Source: Treponema sp.
GTDB taxonomy: Bacteria > Spirochaetota > Spirochaetia > Treponematales > Treponemataceae
Length of the DNA stretch: 64,000 nt
NCBI GenBank assembly: GCA_017449285.1
Contig: JAFSJX010000084.1
Span: 1-64,000, forward strand
Direction: 5' to 3'
Below are positions 17,019 through 25,976 of the stretch, one piece after another. The notes under the pieces were generated by a model. The model searched no databases. It had not been told where the DNA came from and was given only the letters and a program-made list of their open reading frames with translations. Each line of letters begins with the position of its first letter. The first letter of the stretch is position 1. The position numbers and the translations under genes were made by a program.

Positions 17019-19067
17019 TTATTTGATTTCTGCAACAGCCTGACCAGCCGCTACCTGTGAGCCAGTTGCCGCAAGGAAGTGAACTTTACCGGCTGAACCA
17101 GCCTTGATTTCAAGTTCCATCTTCATTGATTCGATGATGATTACCGTGGTGTCTGCGCCAACTGACGCGCCCTCAGCAACCGCATATTTGAGCAATGTGC
17201 CGGCAACAGGAGCGTTCACCGGTTTTCCACCCGCAGGAGCGGAAGCGGCGGGAGCGGCCGCAGGTGCAGGAGATGCCGCAGGAGCGGGAGCAGCCTTAAC
17301 CACACCGCCAATTGAAGCAAGCACTTGACCCGCCGTAATCTGAGTTCCCGTAGGAACTGAATAGGTAATCGTTCCGTCTGCGGGAGACTTTACCTCAAGC
17401 TCCATCTTCATTGATTCGATGATGATAACGGTCTGTCCCTTGGTTACTTTCGTTCCGTTTGCGAAGCACTGCTTGAGCAATGTGCCGGCGACAGGGGCTT
17501 TTACGTCCTCTCCACCAGTAACGGTTGCCGCCGCAGCCGCAGGAGCCGCACTTGCCGCGCCGAACGCCACATTGTAGGTCGTGCCGTCCACGGTGATGTT
17601 GTCGCCGTTTGCCTGTACGTTGTATGCCGTGCCGTTGACGGTAACAGTGTATGAACCGTTTGATGAAGCGGCGGCTTTCGGAGTTTCCTTTACGCCGAAT
17701 GTCTTTTCTGCATCGACAGGACCGTTCGCACGCTCAGAGAAGAATTTGGTCGCTACTTTCGGGAACATAGCGTAGGTCAGAACGTCCTCGACAGAACCGT
17801 TTCCACCGTTTGCCTTTGCTTCCTCAACCATCTTATCCCATTCCGGCGCAATCTTGTCAGCCGGGCGGCAGGTGATTGCTTCTTCCATCTTGTTCTGTGC
17901 GAGAGCCTTCTTTACAAGGTCAGCATTGGGTTCTGCGGGAACCTTGCCGTATTTTCCGGTGAGCAAGTCGCAGAATTCGCCGGTCATCTTCTCGTAGCGA
18001 CCGAACAATACGTTGAACACCGCCTGCGTTCCGACAATCTGAGAAGTCGGGGTAACGAGCGGCACATAGCCCACGTCTTTCTGTACGAGCGGCAGTTCTT
18101 TCAATACCGCGTCAATCTTGTCTGACGCGCCCTGCTGCTTGAGCTGGCTTTCCAAGTTAGAGAGCATTCCGCCCGGAACCTGGCTCTTCAAGATGCGGGT
18201 ATCTGCGCCCAAGAATTTTGATTCCAGTGAAGCGTAATGCTTGCGGGTCTCGCGGAAGTATGCGGCGATTTCCAGCAATGCGCTGATGTCAAGACCGGTG
18301 TCGTACTCCGTGCCTTTGAGCATCTCAACGACTGTTTCTGTCGGAGAGTGGGAAGTACCCATAGCCATCGCTGAAATTGCGGTATCAAGGATGTCCGCGC
18401 CCGCTTCGGCTGATTTCAAGAGCGTTGCGACAGAAAGACCTGTCGTTGCATGTGAATGGATGTGTACCGGCAAGTCAACCTTGCTCTTAATCGCCTTTAC
18501 CAAATCATAAGCCTCAAATGGCTTCAAAAGACCAGACATATCCTTGATACAGATTGAATCCGCGCCGAAGTCAGCGTAGGTCTTTGCCAAATCAGCATAA
18601 ATTTCCTTGGTGTGATACGGCGTTGTCGCGTAAGAGATTGCCATCTGAACGTGCTTGCCGGTCTTCTTTGCGGCCTTTGTCGCGCGTTCCAGATTGCGCG
18701 GGTCGTTACATGCATCGAAAATGCGGAAAATATCAACGCCGTTCTTCGCTGCATACTCAACGAACTTGTCAACCACATCGTCTGCATAGTGGCGGTAGCC
18801 CAAGAGGTTCTGGCCGCGCAGAAGCATCATGATTCTTGTGTTGGGCATTGCCGCATGAAGCTTGCGAAGGCGTTCCCAGGGATCTTCATTCAAAAAGCGG
18901 ATACATGAGTCATAGGTTGCCCCACCCCAAGCCTCTGCTGCCCAGTAACCGATTTTGTCCAGTTTGGGAGCAATCGGCAGCATATCTGCCAATGTCATAC
19001 GTGTTGCGTGCAAAGACTGTGTTGCATCGCGAAGTACCAGTTCAGAAATGTTTACTTTCTTAGCCAT
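17019..19067 (-). CDS. oadA: Oxaloacetate decarboxylase alpha subunit with two biotinyl domains
   Basis: A 682-residue carboxyltransferase. The N-terminal TIM barrel carries LRDATQSLHATRM, the metal/substrate signature, and SICIKDMSGL with the catalytic lysine. Then come the conserved PYC/OADA domain and a small beta domain. Unusually there are two C-terminal biotinyl domains, about residues 522-590 and 612-682, each with the biotinylation motif ESMKMEL. They are joined by an Ala/Pro linker (AAPAPAASPAPAAAP). OadA normally has one. The DNA around the two ESMKMEL motifs (near 17110-17140 and 17394-17425) is almost identical, suggesting recent duplication or gene conversion. It acts with OadB and OadG at the inner membrane. 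Confidence 0.95.
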   Translation of the reverse strand: MAKKVNISELVLRDATQSLHATRMTLADMLPIAPKLDKIGYWAAEAWGGATYDSCIRFLNEDPWERLRKLHAAMPNTRIMMLLRGQNLLGYRHYADDVVDKFVEYAAKNGVDIFRIFDACNDPRNLERATKAAKKTGKHVQMAISYATTPYHTKEIYADLAKTYADFGADSICIKDMSGLLKPFEAYDLVKAIKSKVDLPVHIHSHATTGLSVATLLKSAEAGADILDTAISAMAMGTSHSPTETVVEMLKGTEYDTGLDISALLEIAAYFRETRKHYASLESKFLGADTRILKSQVPGGMLSNLESQLKQQGASDKIDAVLKELPLVQKDVGYVPLVTPTSQIVGTQAVFNVLFGRYEKMTGEFCDLLTGKYGKVPAEPNADLVKKALAQNKMEEAITCRPADKIAPEWDKMVEEAKANGGNGSVEDVLTYAMFPKVATKFFSERANGPVDAEKTFGVKETPKAAASSNGSYTVTVNGTAYNVQANGDNITVDGTTYNVAFGAASAAPAAAAATVTGGEDVKAPVAGTLLKQCFANGTKVTKGQTVIIIESMKMELEVKSPADGTITYSVPTGTQITAGQVLASIGGVVKAAPAPAASPAPAAAPAASAPAGGKPVNAPVAGTLLKYAVAEGASVGADTTVIIIESMKMELEIKAGSAGKVHFLAATGSQVAAGQAVAEIK

Positions 19068-19082
19068 TTTCTTTCTAACTCC

Positions 19083-19319
19083 TTAATTCTTTTCGTGCAA
19101 GGCAGTTGCGATTGCGGCAACGATTGCCTTTTGGTCAACTGCGGCAGGCGCAGCACTTGTCGCTTCAGCTTTTGGCTCTTCCTTATCCCAACCGGCGGCG
19201 TGAACTACTATGCGCAGTATGTTCATAAAACCAATCATGATAATCAGAAAACTGAAAACAACACCCATACCCAACAGAGTCAGAACGATACTCTGGTTAA
19301 GCATTTCAGCTATTGTCAT
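19083..19319 (-). CDS. oadG: Oxaloacetate decarboxylase gamma chain
   Basis: A 78-residue protein with one membrane helix near the N-terminus (LTLLGMGVVFSFLIIMIGFM) and an Ala-rich polar C-terminal tail, the standard OadG plan. It anchors and assembles the alpha and beta subunits and speeds decarboxylation. The start is supported by GGAGG four bases before the ATG. First gene of oadG-oadA-oadB, with 15 bases to oadA. The C-terminus lacks the His-rich zinc ligand seen in some enterobacterial OadG. Confidence 0.88.
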   Translation of the reverse strand: MTIAEMLNQSIVLTLLGMGVVFSFLIIMIGFMNILRIVVHAAGWDKEEPKAEATSAAPAAVDQKAIVAAIATALHEKN

Positions 19320-19360
19320 AGTTCCTCCAAGGAATATAATACCTAGAATATATTTGGTTT

Positions 19361-19389
19361 ATTATAAAGGAAAAAAGCCCGCTATTCAA
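19361..19389 (-). promoter_or_regulatory. oad operon promoter
   Basis: Leftward TTGAAT (complement of 19384-19389), 17 bp, TATAAT (complement of 19361-19366), about 40 bases before the oadG start. This leaves a short leader carrying the GGAGG site. A good sigma-70-type match. Confidence 0.65.
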
Positions 19390-19440
19390 TAGAAGAAATC
19401 CCCGTTATGTCAATTTTGTGCAGAGAATTTCGTTTATCTG

Positions 19441-20001
19441 TTATTTTCGGCTCCAAAGCGCACAGTATGCCTGAGTACGCGCGGCAAAACGAGCGGCCCG
19501 CAAAAGCGCACGGATTTCCGCCTTTGAGTACCAGAATGCCTCGATTTCTTCAAGTTCATTGTCGCTGGGAAGAATTTCGCCGCTCGCTTTTCCCACAATC
19601 ACGATATTTTTTTCATTGGACAAGCCCACGGCGGAATAGCTTTCCAGCCAGATGTCGTCGATGCGGTCAAGATGCAAGCCTGTCTCCTCACGAAGCTCAC
19701 GGGCAGCGGCAGAAGCGGCATCCTCACCTTTGTCAATCAAACCCGCGGGAAAATTGTACACCCATTCCCCCGGCGCCATCCTGAATTCACGGCTCAGGAG
19801 AATGTTCTCGTCGTCCCTGTCATGCATTATCATCACGACAGCATCCACACGACCGTCATGCAGTTCCTCAAATGAAGTAAGGTTTTTGTTGCGGCTTATC
19901 ATCTCGTAGTTTTTGATTTTTCCGCTCGCCGTCTCGTACTGAATGTCGTAGCGGGTGATGAATTTGCCCCCAAGAATTTTCTGAATCGACTTGAATTTCA
20001 T
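19441..20001 (-). CDS. NUDIX hydrolase, ADP-ribose pyrophosphatase-like
   Basis: A 186-residue hydrolase with a full NUDIX box (GLIDKGEDAASAAARELREE-TGL pattern). It cleaves nucleoside diphosphates linked to another moiety, using divalent metal. The box context (YNFPAGLIDKGE, later ESYSAVGLSNE) resembles ADP-ribose or NDP-sugar pyrophosphatases; the exact substrate is inferred. The ATG at 20001 directly follows the TAA of the nitrilase-family gene (20002-20004), so it is the last gene of the six-gene operon that begins at 25058. That position suggests nucleotide-derivative clean-up linked to the BMP lipoprotein and signalling genes. Confidence 0.85.
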   Translation of the reverse strand: MKFKSIQKILGGKFITRYDIQYETASGKIKNYEMISRNKNLTSFEELHDGRVDAVVMIMHDRDDENILLSREFRMAPGEWVYNFPAGLIDKGEDAASAAARELREETGLHLDRIDDIWLESYSAVGLSNEKNIVIVGKASGEILPSDNELEEIEAFWYSKAEIRALLRAARFAARTQAYCALWSRK

Positions 20002-21378
20002 TTAGACCCCGCTTATCACTTCGTAGTAAATGCAATCATGGGTACATTTTCCGCTGAACGCGCCCTTACATATCGGCATTTTGCAGAGCATCTGTGCCTC
20101 ATCGTCAGTGCGGCTGATTCGTTTTCTGACATATCCGATATTCTCGAAATTCGCTTCCTTACCTTTTTCCAGCGCGGCACAGGTATTTATCCACACCACC
20201 GAGCAGTCGTCATGGGCGCACAAATCGAATGACTGCCTAAAATCATACGACCCCGTGGAGAATGACGGCACAATAATCAGCGTCAACTTAAAGCACCGCA
20301 TAAGTTGCTCCATGTACTGCGTGGTTAAAAAATCCTTGCAAATCAGAATGGCAATGCGCCCGATGCCTTCAAAATGAAAAATATTTACCACAAGGCTGGA
20401 ATAAATTCCTTCCAGATAGCCCGTGCCGTCTTTTTCCATGCGGAATGGATTCTGCTTGCTCTGGCGGCAAATCACGTTACCAAATTTGTCAAGAATCGTC
20501 ACCGTATTGTAATTCTTCGACCAGAATGACGGCAAAACAATCATCGAAGGAATATTTTCCGCCTCTTCAGGGGGAAGTGACTTTATTTTTTGAGCGACGA
20601 AAGAAATCATATCGGGATTCCCCAGCATCTCCGGGAATACAATGATGTCGCTCTTGTTATGAGCGGAAAGCAAAATTTTCTGCCATATCAGCTCATTATC
20701 TTCGGAAAAATCCTCCTCATCATAGGCAATGCGAAAATACTGAACCTTGTCCTTGTCATACGAAAGCGCAGAGAATTTTGGTTCAAGGCGAAGCGGCGTA
20801 ACCGCCACCTTAAGCATACGTCTTTTTTCAAAGTCGGCAAAGAGTTCTTTTTTCAGAAAAAAATGCTTGTCAATCAACTCACCCAAAATGGAATTTTCCA
20901 TCAGAAGCATATTGAAGAGAAAATTATCCATTCGGTTGTAATAATGGGAAAGCCGACGTTTTCGCTCCCACACACAGGAACAGCGCGGAAGAAGCCCGAT
21001 TCCCACGGACTCACGATTGGTATTCAGCACAACCGAAAAATCATCTTGCTGAAATTCGGCGATTTTCTTCCGCAAAAGCGACTCCAGTCCTTCGTCAAGT
21101 ACCTGCACCAGCCCGACAATGGCAAAAAAGTCCTGTTCTACGCGCAAAAACGAAATCAACTCGTCCATCGCAGAAAAAAAATCGCCCGTAAAATCGGATT
21201 CTGAAAACTGACGGACATCCTCACCAGAAAAGAGCATGGGCACTTTTTCGTAAATAATACCATTTATGCGCGATTTTTCCGATTTGGAGATGCAACTATA
21301 CCTGACAAAAAAATCTTCCGTACACGAGCCGATAACTAGAGAACACAATTCTGCAATAACATTGTATATATTCAGCAT
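20002..21378 (-). CDS. Nitrilase-superfamily (carbon-nitrogen hydrolase-like) protein
   Basis: A 458-residue protein. The C-terminal part (about 188-440) has the nitrilase fold with an apparent Glu-Lys-Cys triad: E250 in IIVFPEML, K308 in RQSKQNPF and C347 in AILICKDF. Such enzymes hydrolyse amides or nitriles, or transfer amide groups. The N-terminal 185 residues match nothing I recognise and could be a regulatory or partner-binding domain. The gene sits one base after the PP2C phosphatase and directly before the NUDIX gene, implying co-expression with the signalling module. Substrate unknown; NAD-, amidated- or carbamoyl-type small molecules are possible given the neighbours. Confidence 0.75.
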   Translation of the reverse strand: MLNIYNVIAELCSLVIGSCTEDFFVRYSCISKSEKSRINGIIYEKVPMLFSGEDVRQFSESDFTGDFFSAMDELISFLRVEQDFFAIVGLVQVLDEGLESLLRKKIAEFQQDDFSVVLNTNRESVGIGLLPRCSCVWERKRRLSHYYNRMDNFLFNMLLMENSILGELIDKHFFLKKELFADFEKRRMLKVAVTPLRLEPKFSALSYDKDKVQYFRIAYDEEDFSEDNELIWQKILLSAHNKSDIIVFPEMLGNPDMISFVAQKIKSLPPEEAENIPSMIVLPSFWSKNYNTVTILDKFGNVICRQSKQNPFRMEKDGTGYLEGIYSSLVVNIFHFEGIGRIAILICKDFLTTQYMEQLMRCFKLTLIIVPSFSTGSYDFRQSFDLCAHDDCSVVWINTCAALEKGKEANFENIGYVRKRISRTDDEAQMLCKMPICKGAFSGKCTHDCIYYEVISGV

Positions 21379-21379
21379 A

Positions 21380-22981
21380 CTATTTCCAGATAAAATCTAG
21401 CATCGTAATATCGTCAAATTGCTCCGCTTCTCCTACAAAGGCATCAATTTTCTGCCGGACAGCAACCAATGTATCTGGGGCAGAAAGATTTTCAGTTCCC
21501 TTCATCGCCTCAAGCAGACGGTCTTCACCAAACAGAACCTTATTTGCATCGGTCGCCTCGGTCACGCCGTCCGTATAGATGAAGATTCGGTCTCCCCTTT
21601 CCAGCATAACAGTGTGTTCAGTATAAGGAAGCCCTTCCATGCCACCAAGCACAAAATTAGGTTTTGTGACGACATACGAGAATTCTCCCTTGTGGTACAA
21701 AACGGGACACGGATGCCCCGCATTCACAAAACGAAGTTCGCCCGTGCTGAACGTCAGAATTCCCAGCCAGCAGGTAACGAATAATCCAGTCTCATTTCCA
21801 TGACAGAGCTGATTATTTGTCACCTCAAAAATTTCTGCGGGAGATACCATTTTTGTCGCATGAGCATCAAGAACAGTCTTCGCAACGACCATGAACAAGG
21901 CGGCAGGAACACCTTTTCCGCTCACATCGCCCACTACCAGCATCAGATGGTCGTCATCAAGCAGCATATAATCATACAAATCACCGCCAACTTCCTTTGC
22001 GGGATCCATTGACGCAAACAAATCGAAATCAGTACGCGCAGGAAACGCCGGATAGGCTTTAGGAAGCATATCGCTCTGAATCTTCGTACCAAGGCTCAAT
22101 TCCGTACTTATGCGTTCTTTTTCTGCGGTAACAGTAGTCAACTCGCCGATATACTTGTTTATATCCTCACTCATCTTCTGAACAGATTTTGCAAGGACAC
22201 CGATTTCGTCCTTATTGCGGATTTTTTCGATGATACCAGACAGTTTTCCGTGCTGAGCAAAGAAATCGGTCTCCTGCGTGATAATAGAGACAGGACGAAT
22301 AATGGTCAGCAACAAAGAAAGACCATACAGGACAAGGAACACAACCGCAATAACAATTGAGATTAAGAAAACCAGATGCTGATACTGAGTCTGCAAGACA
22401 AGCACTTCGTCCATCGACTTTACGACACTCAGCATCGCTACAATATCATTGTAAGAGTCACGGATTGGAACAGAGGTCGTCACATATCCGCCCGTGTCAG
22501 TATAGGTATACTCTGTAAAATGCCGCCCGAGAAGCATCAGTTTTTTTAGGTGAATAATGTACTGTTTTTCCTTGCCAGAAAGCAATTCGGGCGCGCCAAG
22601 GGGAAAAACGGTCTGCTTGTCCGAAAAACGGGCGTTCACACAATGATGGACATAGACTTGTAGACTGTACTTTACCGTATCAGGAACCGTCAGAGAAAGA
22701 GAATCCAAATCTGCGATATTGACCAATTCGTTCAGACTTGATTGCACAGCCTGCCAGTTGTCATCGGGGAAAACGCTCGCCATGTAATCATCAATTTTGT
22801 CGCCATCTATAGAATTTGAGGCGATATAGGCGAATTCCAATGTGGTTTTATTGTACTGCTCCTCAAATACGTACTTAAAGTGACGGTAGCCGATAAAACT
22901 GATGGCAGCACAGAGAATCGCGCCAAAGGTAATCGCATTAAAAAGCAGTCTGAATCCAAGTTTTGAAAAATGAGACTTCAT
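21380..22981 (-). CDS. Membrane HAMP-PP2C (RsbU/SpoIIE-type) phosphatase
   Basis: A 533-residue membrane sensor phosphatase. Layout: TM1 (about 10-30), an extracytoplasmic sensor of about 170 residues, TM2 (about 202-228, including VFLISIVIAVVFLVLYG), HAMP, a short coiled coil, and a C-terminal SpoIIE/PP2C domain. The metal motifs are DLFASMDPAKEVGGDLYDY, LMLVVGDVSGKGVPAALFM and DRIFIYTDGVTEA. Such enzymes dephosphorylate STAS anti-anti-sigma proteins, here presumably the one at 24762. The ATG at 22981 (AGGAG five bases upstream) is preferred to a GTG at 22987. It is coupled to the BMP lipoprotein gene directly upstream, which may feed its sensor domain. Confidence 0.92.
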   Translation of the reverse strand: MKSHFSKLGFRLLFNAITFGAILCAAISFIGYRHFKYVFEEQYNKTTLEFAYIASNSIDGDKIDDYMASVFPDDNWQAVQSSLNELVNIADLDSLSLTVPDTVKYSLQVYVHHCVNARFSDKQTVFPLGAPELLSGKEKQYIIHLKKLMLLGRHFTEYTYTDTGGYVTTSVPIRDSYNDIVAMLSVVKSMDEVLVLQTQYQHLVFLISIVIAVVFLVLYGLSLLLTIIRPVSIITQETDFFAQHGKLSGIIEKIRNKDEIGVLAKSVQKMSEDINKYIGELTTVTAEKERISTELSLGTKIQSDMLPKAYPAFPARTDFDLFASMDPAKEVGGDLYDYMLLDDDHLMLVVGDVSGKGVPAALFMVVAKTVLDAHATKMVSPAEIFEVTNNQLCHGNETGLFVTCWLGILTFSTGELRFVNAGHPCPVLYHKGEFSYVVTKPNFVLGGMEGLPYTEHTVMLERGDRIFIYTDGVTEATDANKVLFGEDRLLEAMKGTENLSAPDTLVAVRQKIDAFVGEAEQFDDITMLDFIWK

Positions 22982-22983
22982 TA

Positions 22984-24096
22984 TCACTCCTTTATGACCG
23001 TACTCAAAACCCCATTAACAGCATCTCTGTCAGTACGGACACTGGGAATGACCGTTTTACCAGTGATAATATTTGCCATGATGCCAGTGAGCTGCTTCTG
23101 CACATCTGATTTAAATTCGGCGTTAGTCGTTGTAAAGCCAACCGCTCCTTCCTGAAGACCAAGCACTTTCAGTCCGCTGACAAACGCATTTTTTTCAACC
23201 AGCTTCAGCCCATGAACAATCGCCGCATCTATATTTTTTGTCATTGATGTAAGGACGGCAGATTTTCCTACGCCGTAAAAGCCTTCCGCATACTGGTCAA
23301 CATCTACGCCGATTGCCCACACGTTTTTACCCTGCTTGCGGTGAATCACCGCCTGAGCAATCGTACCGTTTCCACTGCCACCAGCAGCCGAATACACGGC
23401 ATACACATTGCCATCATACCATTTTTTTGTCTTTTCAGCGGCAAGAGCAGGCGCATTCCATGAGTCCACATAGAATTCATAAATTTCTGCAGTGGGAATA
23501 ATAGAACGGATTCCCGCCACATAACCGGCCTCGAAATCATCAATAAGGTCGCTTCTTACGCCACCGATAAAACCGAACTGCGCATTCGGAATTCCGTCCA
23601 TCTGCGCTTGAAGAGCAACAGCCGCCCCCACAAGATACGAGCCCTCTTCCGTCGCAAACTGAATGCAAAGGATATTGGAAAGGCTCTCAATAGAGCCATC
23701 TATGCTCAAGAATTTTTGTTCGGGATACATCGGCGCAACAATACGAAGCGGATCAGAAAAGACAAAACCCACCATCACAAGCAAATCTGTTTTTTCGGCA
23801 CAAATTTCCCTGAGCGTAGAAACGGACTGCCCCTGTCCGGCCACAGGAACTACATCGTAAAGCGTTCCAAAGTATTTTTCATCGCCCCACTCATCATTAT
23901 AAAAGGAAATAAGCCCCTGCCACGCATTCTCATTGTAAGAGTGATCATTTATACTGGGCGCATCAATAATAAGTTTGGAGGTAACCTTCGGCGTATGTTT
24001 TTTGGAGCAGGAAAAACAACCCCCCGCCGTTACAAATAAAAGGCTGATAAAAAAAACACGACAAAAAATCGCTTTACCACGATTTTTAAAAACCAT
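22984..24096 (-). CDS. BMP-family (TmpC/PnrA-like) substrate-binding lipoprotein
   Basis: A 370-residue periplasmic-binding lipoprotein of the BMP family, whose characterised treponemal member TmpC/PnrA binds purine nucleosides. The signal peptide runs to a lipobox (TAGGCFSC). Family features include the early NDHSYNENAWQGL segment, the middle FGFIGGVRSDLIDDFEAGYVAG, and VYSAAGGSGNG followed by VWAIGVDVDQY. The frame is open to 24156, where an ATG overlaps the upstream stop as TAATG. The ATG at 24096 (GGGGAG ten bases upstream) gives a normal lipoprotein signal and is preferred. No ABC permease or ATPase is nearby. The neighbours are signalling genes, so it may serve as a sensor. Confidence 0.88.
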   Translation of the reverse strand: MVFKNRGKAIFCRVFFISLLFVTAGGCFSCSKKHTPKVTSKLIIDAPSINDHSYNENAWQGLISFYNDEWGDEKYFGTLYDVVPVAGQGQSVSTLREICAEKTDLLVMVGFVFSDPLRIVAPMYPEQKFLSIDGSIESLSNILCIQFATEEGSYLVGAAVALQAQMDGIPNAQFGFIGGVRSDLIDDFEAGYVAGIRSIIPTAEIYEFYVDSWNAPALAAEKTKKWYDGNVYAVYSAAGGSGNGTIAQAVIHRKQGKNVWAIGVDVDQYAEGFYGVGKSAVLTSMTKNIDAAIVHGLKLVEKNAFVSGLKVLGLQEGAVGFTTTNAEFKSDVQKQLTGIMANIITGKTVIPSVRTDRDAVNGVLSTVIKE

Positions 24097-24155
24097 CACC
24101 ACACCACTCCCCAAACATGCCGCCCGCGTTACAGCGGACAGCATAGATACCGGCA

Positions 24156-24752
24156 TTAAAAAGTCTTTTTTACGATAATATCAACCCGTTTTCCCTGAAT
24201 GCCTACAAGCACATCATCCGCAATATTCGCTATGATTGACTTCTCCAGTTCGTCCCATGCTTCGGTCTTTTCTTTTTTTGCCTGAACACGATATGCATTC
24301 AGAGACCACGAATTCTCAAGAGACATGGGCATTGTCGTCATGCCCATATTATAAAACTCACAGGCTAAGGGTATTTCAGCAGACACTTCCGCATAGTCAA
24401 GCATCATCAACTCTGCGGCAATACGAATTTTGTTCATAATACCGACCGCAGCGGCATTTTTTCCAGAAGACGACACAGCCAAAAGTTTTTCTCGTCGCTC
24501 GGAATTCATAGTCTCTGCGGGTGTCAGCGAAACATGCAGTTCATACGTTTTCCCATCGCTCTCTGTCCAGAAAGTTCCCGAGCCAAATTCCAAAAGTTCG
24601 GGAATCATTCCAATCAGTTCTTCTGCCAAAAGTCTGAGACGACCAGTTTCTTTTTTGTCCAGCCGATTGTACTGCGCGGTTTTTTCAACCTCATCCAAAA
24701 TTCTGTACAAATCCGCTGAGTCGTGAGAAAGCGTACAAACATCAGATTTCAT
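24156..24752 (-). CDS. Putative anti-sigma/GHKL-type regulatory kinase
   Basis: A 198-residue soluble protein placed between an STAS protein and a PP2C phosphatase, where RsbW/SpoIIAB-type kinases normally lie. A likely N-box helix (RLRLLAEELIGMIPELLEF) near residues 38-56 carries the expected acidic pair. A strand with the DG turn (WTESDGKTYELHVSL) follows, and SSGKNAAAVGIMNKI could be the ATP lid. The glycine boxes are weak, so catalytic activity is uncertain; context carries much of this call. It begins 9 bases after the STAS gene and ends with TAA overlapping a possible downstream ATG. Confidence 0.62.
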   Translation of the reverse strand: MKSDVCTLSHDSADLYRILDEVEKTAQYNRLDKKETGRLRLLAEELIGMIPELLEFGSGTFWTESDGKTYELHVSLTPAETMNSERREKLLAVSSSGKNAAAVGIMNKIRIAAELMMLDYAEVSAEIPLACEFYNMGMTTMPMSLENSWSLNAYRVQAKKEKTEAWDELEKSIIANIADDVLVGIQGKRVDIIVKKTF

Positions 24753-24761
24753 AAAATCCCC

Positions 24762-25058
24762 TTATTTTATGTTCAGAATATCTTTAAAGCCAGTCACTTC
24801 AAAAATATCCATAACGGTATCACTTACGTTCGTAATTACCATGCCACCTTTTTTCGTGAAATTTTTATGAGCAGAAAGCAACACACGAAGTCCCGCAGAA
24901 GAAATATAGTCAAGTTTGGTAAAATCAACGGTCAAACTATCCGCTGACTCCAGTTCCTGCGAGATTTCTTTCTCCAAATCAGGAGAAGTCACGGTGTCGA
25001 GACGTCCCTCCACTGCAAGAAAAAGTGCTTTTCCATTCATACTCTTTGTAATTGTCAT
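24762..25058 (-). CDS. STAS-domain anti-anti-sigma factor
   Basis: A 98-residue SpoIIAA/RsbV-type protein. The signature LTVDFTKLDYISSAGLRVLL carries the phosphorylatable serine, probably S54, the second of the pair. Unphosphorylated STAS proteins bind the anti-sigma kinase and free its target; the kinase at 24156 and phosphatase at 21380 would set its state. AGGAG lies seven bases before the ATG. It is the first gene of the operon reaching to 19441. The 138 bases to dapB hold AT-rich sequence with no promoter I would defend. Confidence 0.93.
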   Translation of the reverse strand: MTITKSMNGKALFLAVEGRLDTVTSPDLEKEISQELESADSLTVDFTKLDYISSAGLRVLLSAHKNFTKKGGMVITNVSDTVMDIFEVTGFKDILNIK

Positions 25059-25196
25059 ACAGCCACTCCTATACAGCCATCTGTTTTATTAAAAGACGTG
25101 AAACAAATCAGTCTTTATACAATGTACCATTTTATGACCATCTTTGCAACATTTTTTTCCTCAAAAAGTTACGCCAAAAACGAGGTTTTTTCGGCA

Positions 25197-25976
25197 TCAG
25201 AACAAATCCGCCATGCCGTAGAGTTTACCACGCTCCAACTCGTTGTTTTTCAGTTTGGCAACAAGTTTTTCCAGCGCAACTACTGACCCACGGGCAAATC
25301 CTTCGCGGCTTCTTGCACGATGCGTAAGTTCTATCGTGTCCGCCGTACCATCAAAGTAAACGGTATGCGTTCCCGGCACATTGCCACACCGTGTTGAACT
25401 TACATGCAGTTCATTTGCTTTTGGCCGCTCATGAAATGCGTCAATCACCATCTCATTTTTTGCAGGATTTCCGCTCATCACACGGCGGGCAATTTCCAGA
25501 GCCGTGCCACTGGGAGAATCCGCTTTCTGATTGTGATGCATTTCCCACACAGCAACATCGTATTCCGCATATTCGGCAAACAGCCGCGCGGCTTCTTCCA
25601 CAATTTTATAAAAGACATTGACACCAATTGAAAAATTAGATGAGCGCATGACCGTTCCGCCCGTCTTTGCGGCAAGCGAGGCAATCTCTTTTTCCTTATC
25701 TGCCCAACCAGTCGTTCCCACAACTACAGGAATATTCAGAGGAATGAGGGCGTTCAGGTTTCCAATAACGGCAGAAGGATGACTGAATTCAATCACCCCC
25801 TCCGCACCACTCTCTTTTACCGCACGGGCAACAGCGTTTCCGTCTCCTGCGGCAACAAGATTTGTCGCATCCTTTGCACAAACATCCACCGTGGCGACAA
25901 CGGTATGCCCCATCGACTTTGCGGCTGTTTCAATCATGTGACCCATCTTTCCATATCCAACAAGCGCGATTTTCAT
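25197..25976 (-). CDS. dapB: 4-hydroxy-tetrahydrodipicolinate reductase
   Basis: A 259-residue NAD(P)H-dependent reductase of the lysine/diaminopimelate pathway. The N-terminal nucleotide loop is VGYGKMGHMI, the catalytic-site motif is WEMHHNQKADSPSGTA, and IELTHRARSREGFARG lies near the C-terminus. The ATG overlaps the lysC stop by four bases (ATGA), so the two genes are one translationally coupled unit feeding lysine and peptidoglycan synthesis. Confidence 0.95.
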   Translation of the reverse strand: MKIALVGYGKMGHMIETAAKSMGHTVVATVDVCAKDATNLVAAGDGNAVARAVKESGAEGVIEFSHPSAVIGNLNALIPLNIPVVVGTTGWADKEKEIASLAAKTGGTVMRSSNFSIGVNVFYKIVEEAARLFAEYAEYDVAVWEMHHNQKADSPSGTALEIARRVMSGNPAKNEMVIDAFHERPKANELHVSSTRCGNVPGTHTVYFDGTADTIELTHRARSREGFARGSVVALEKLVAKLKNNELERGKLYGMADLF

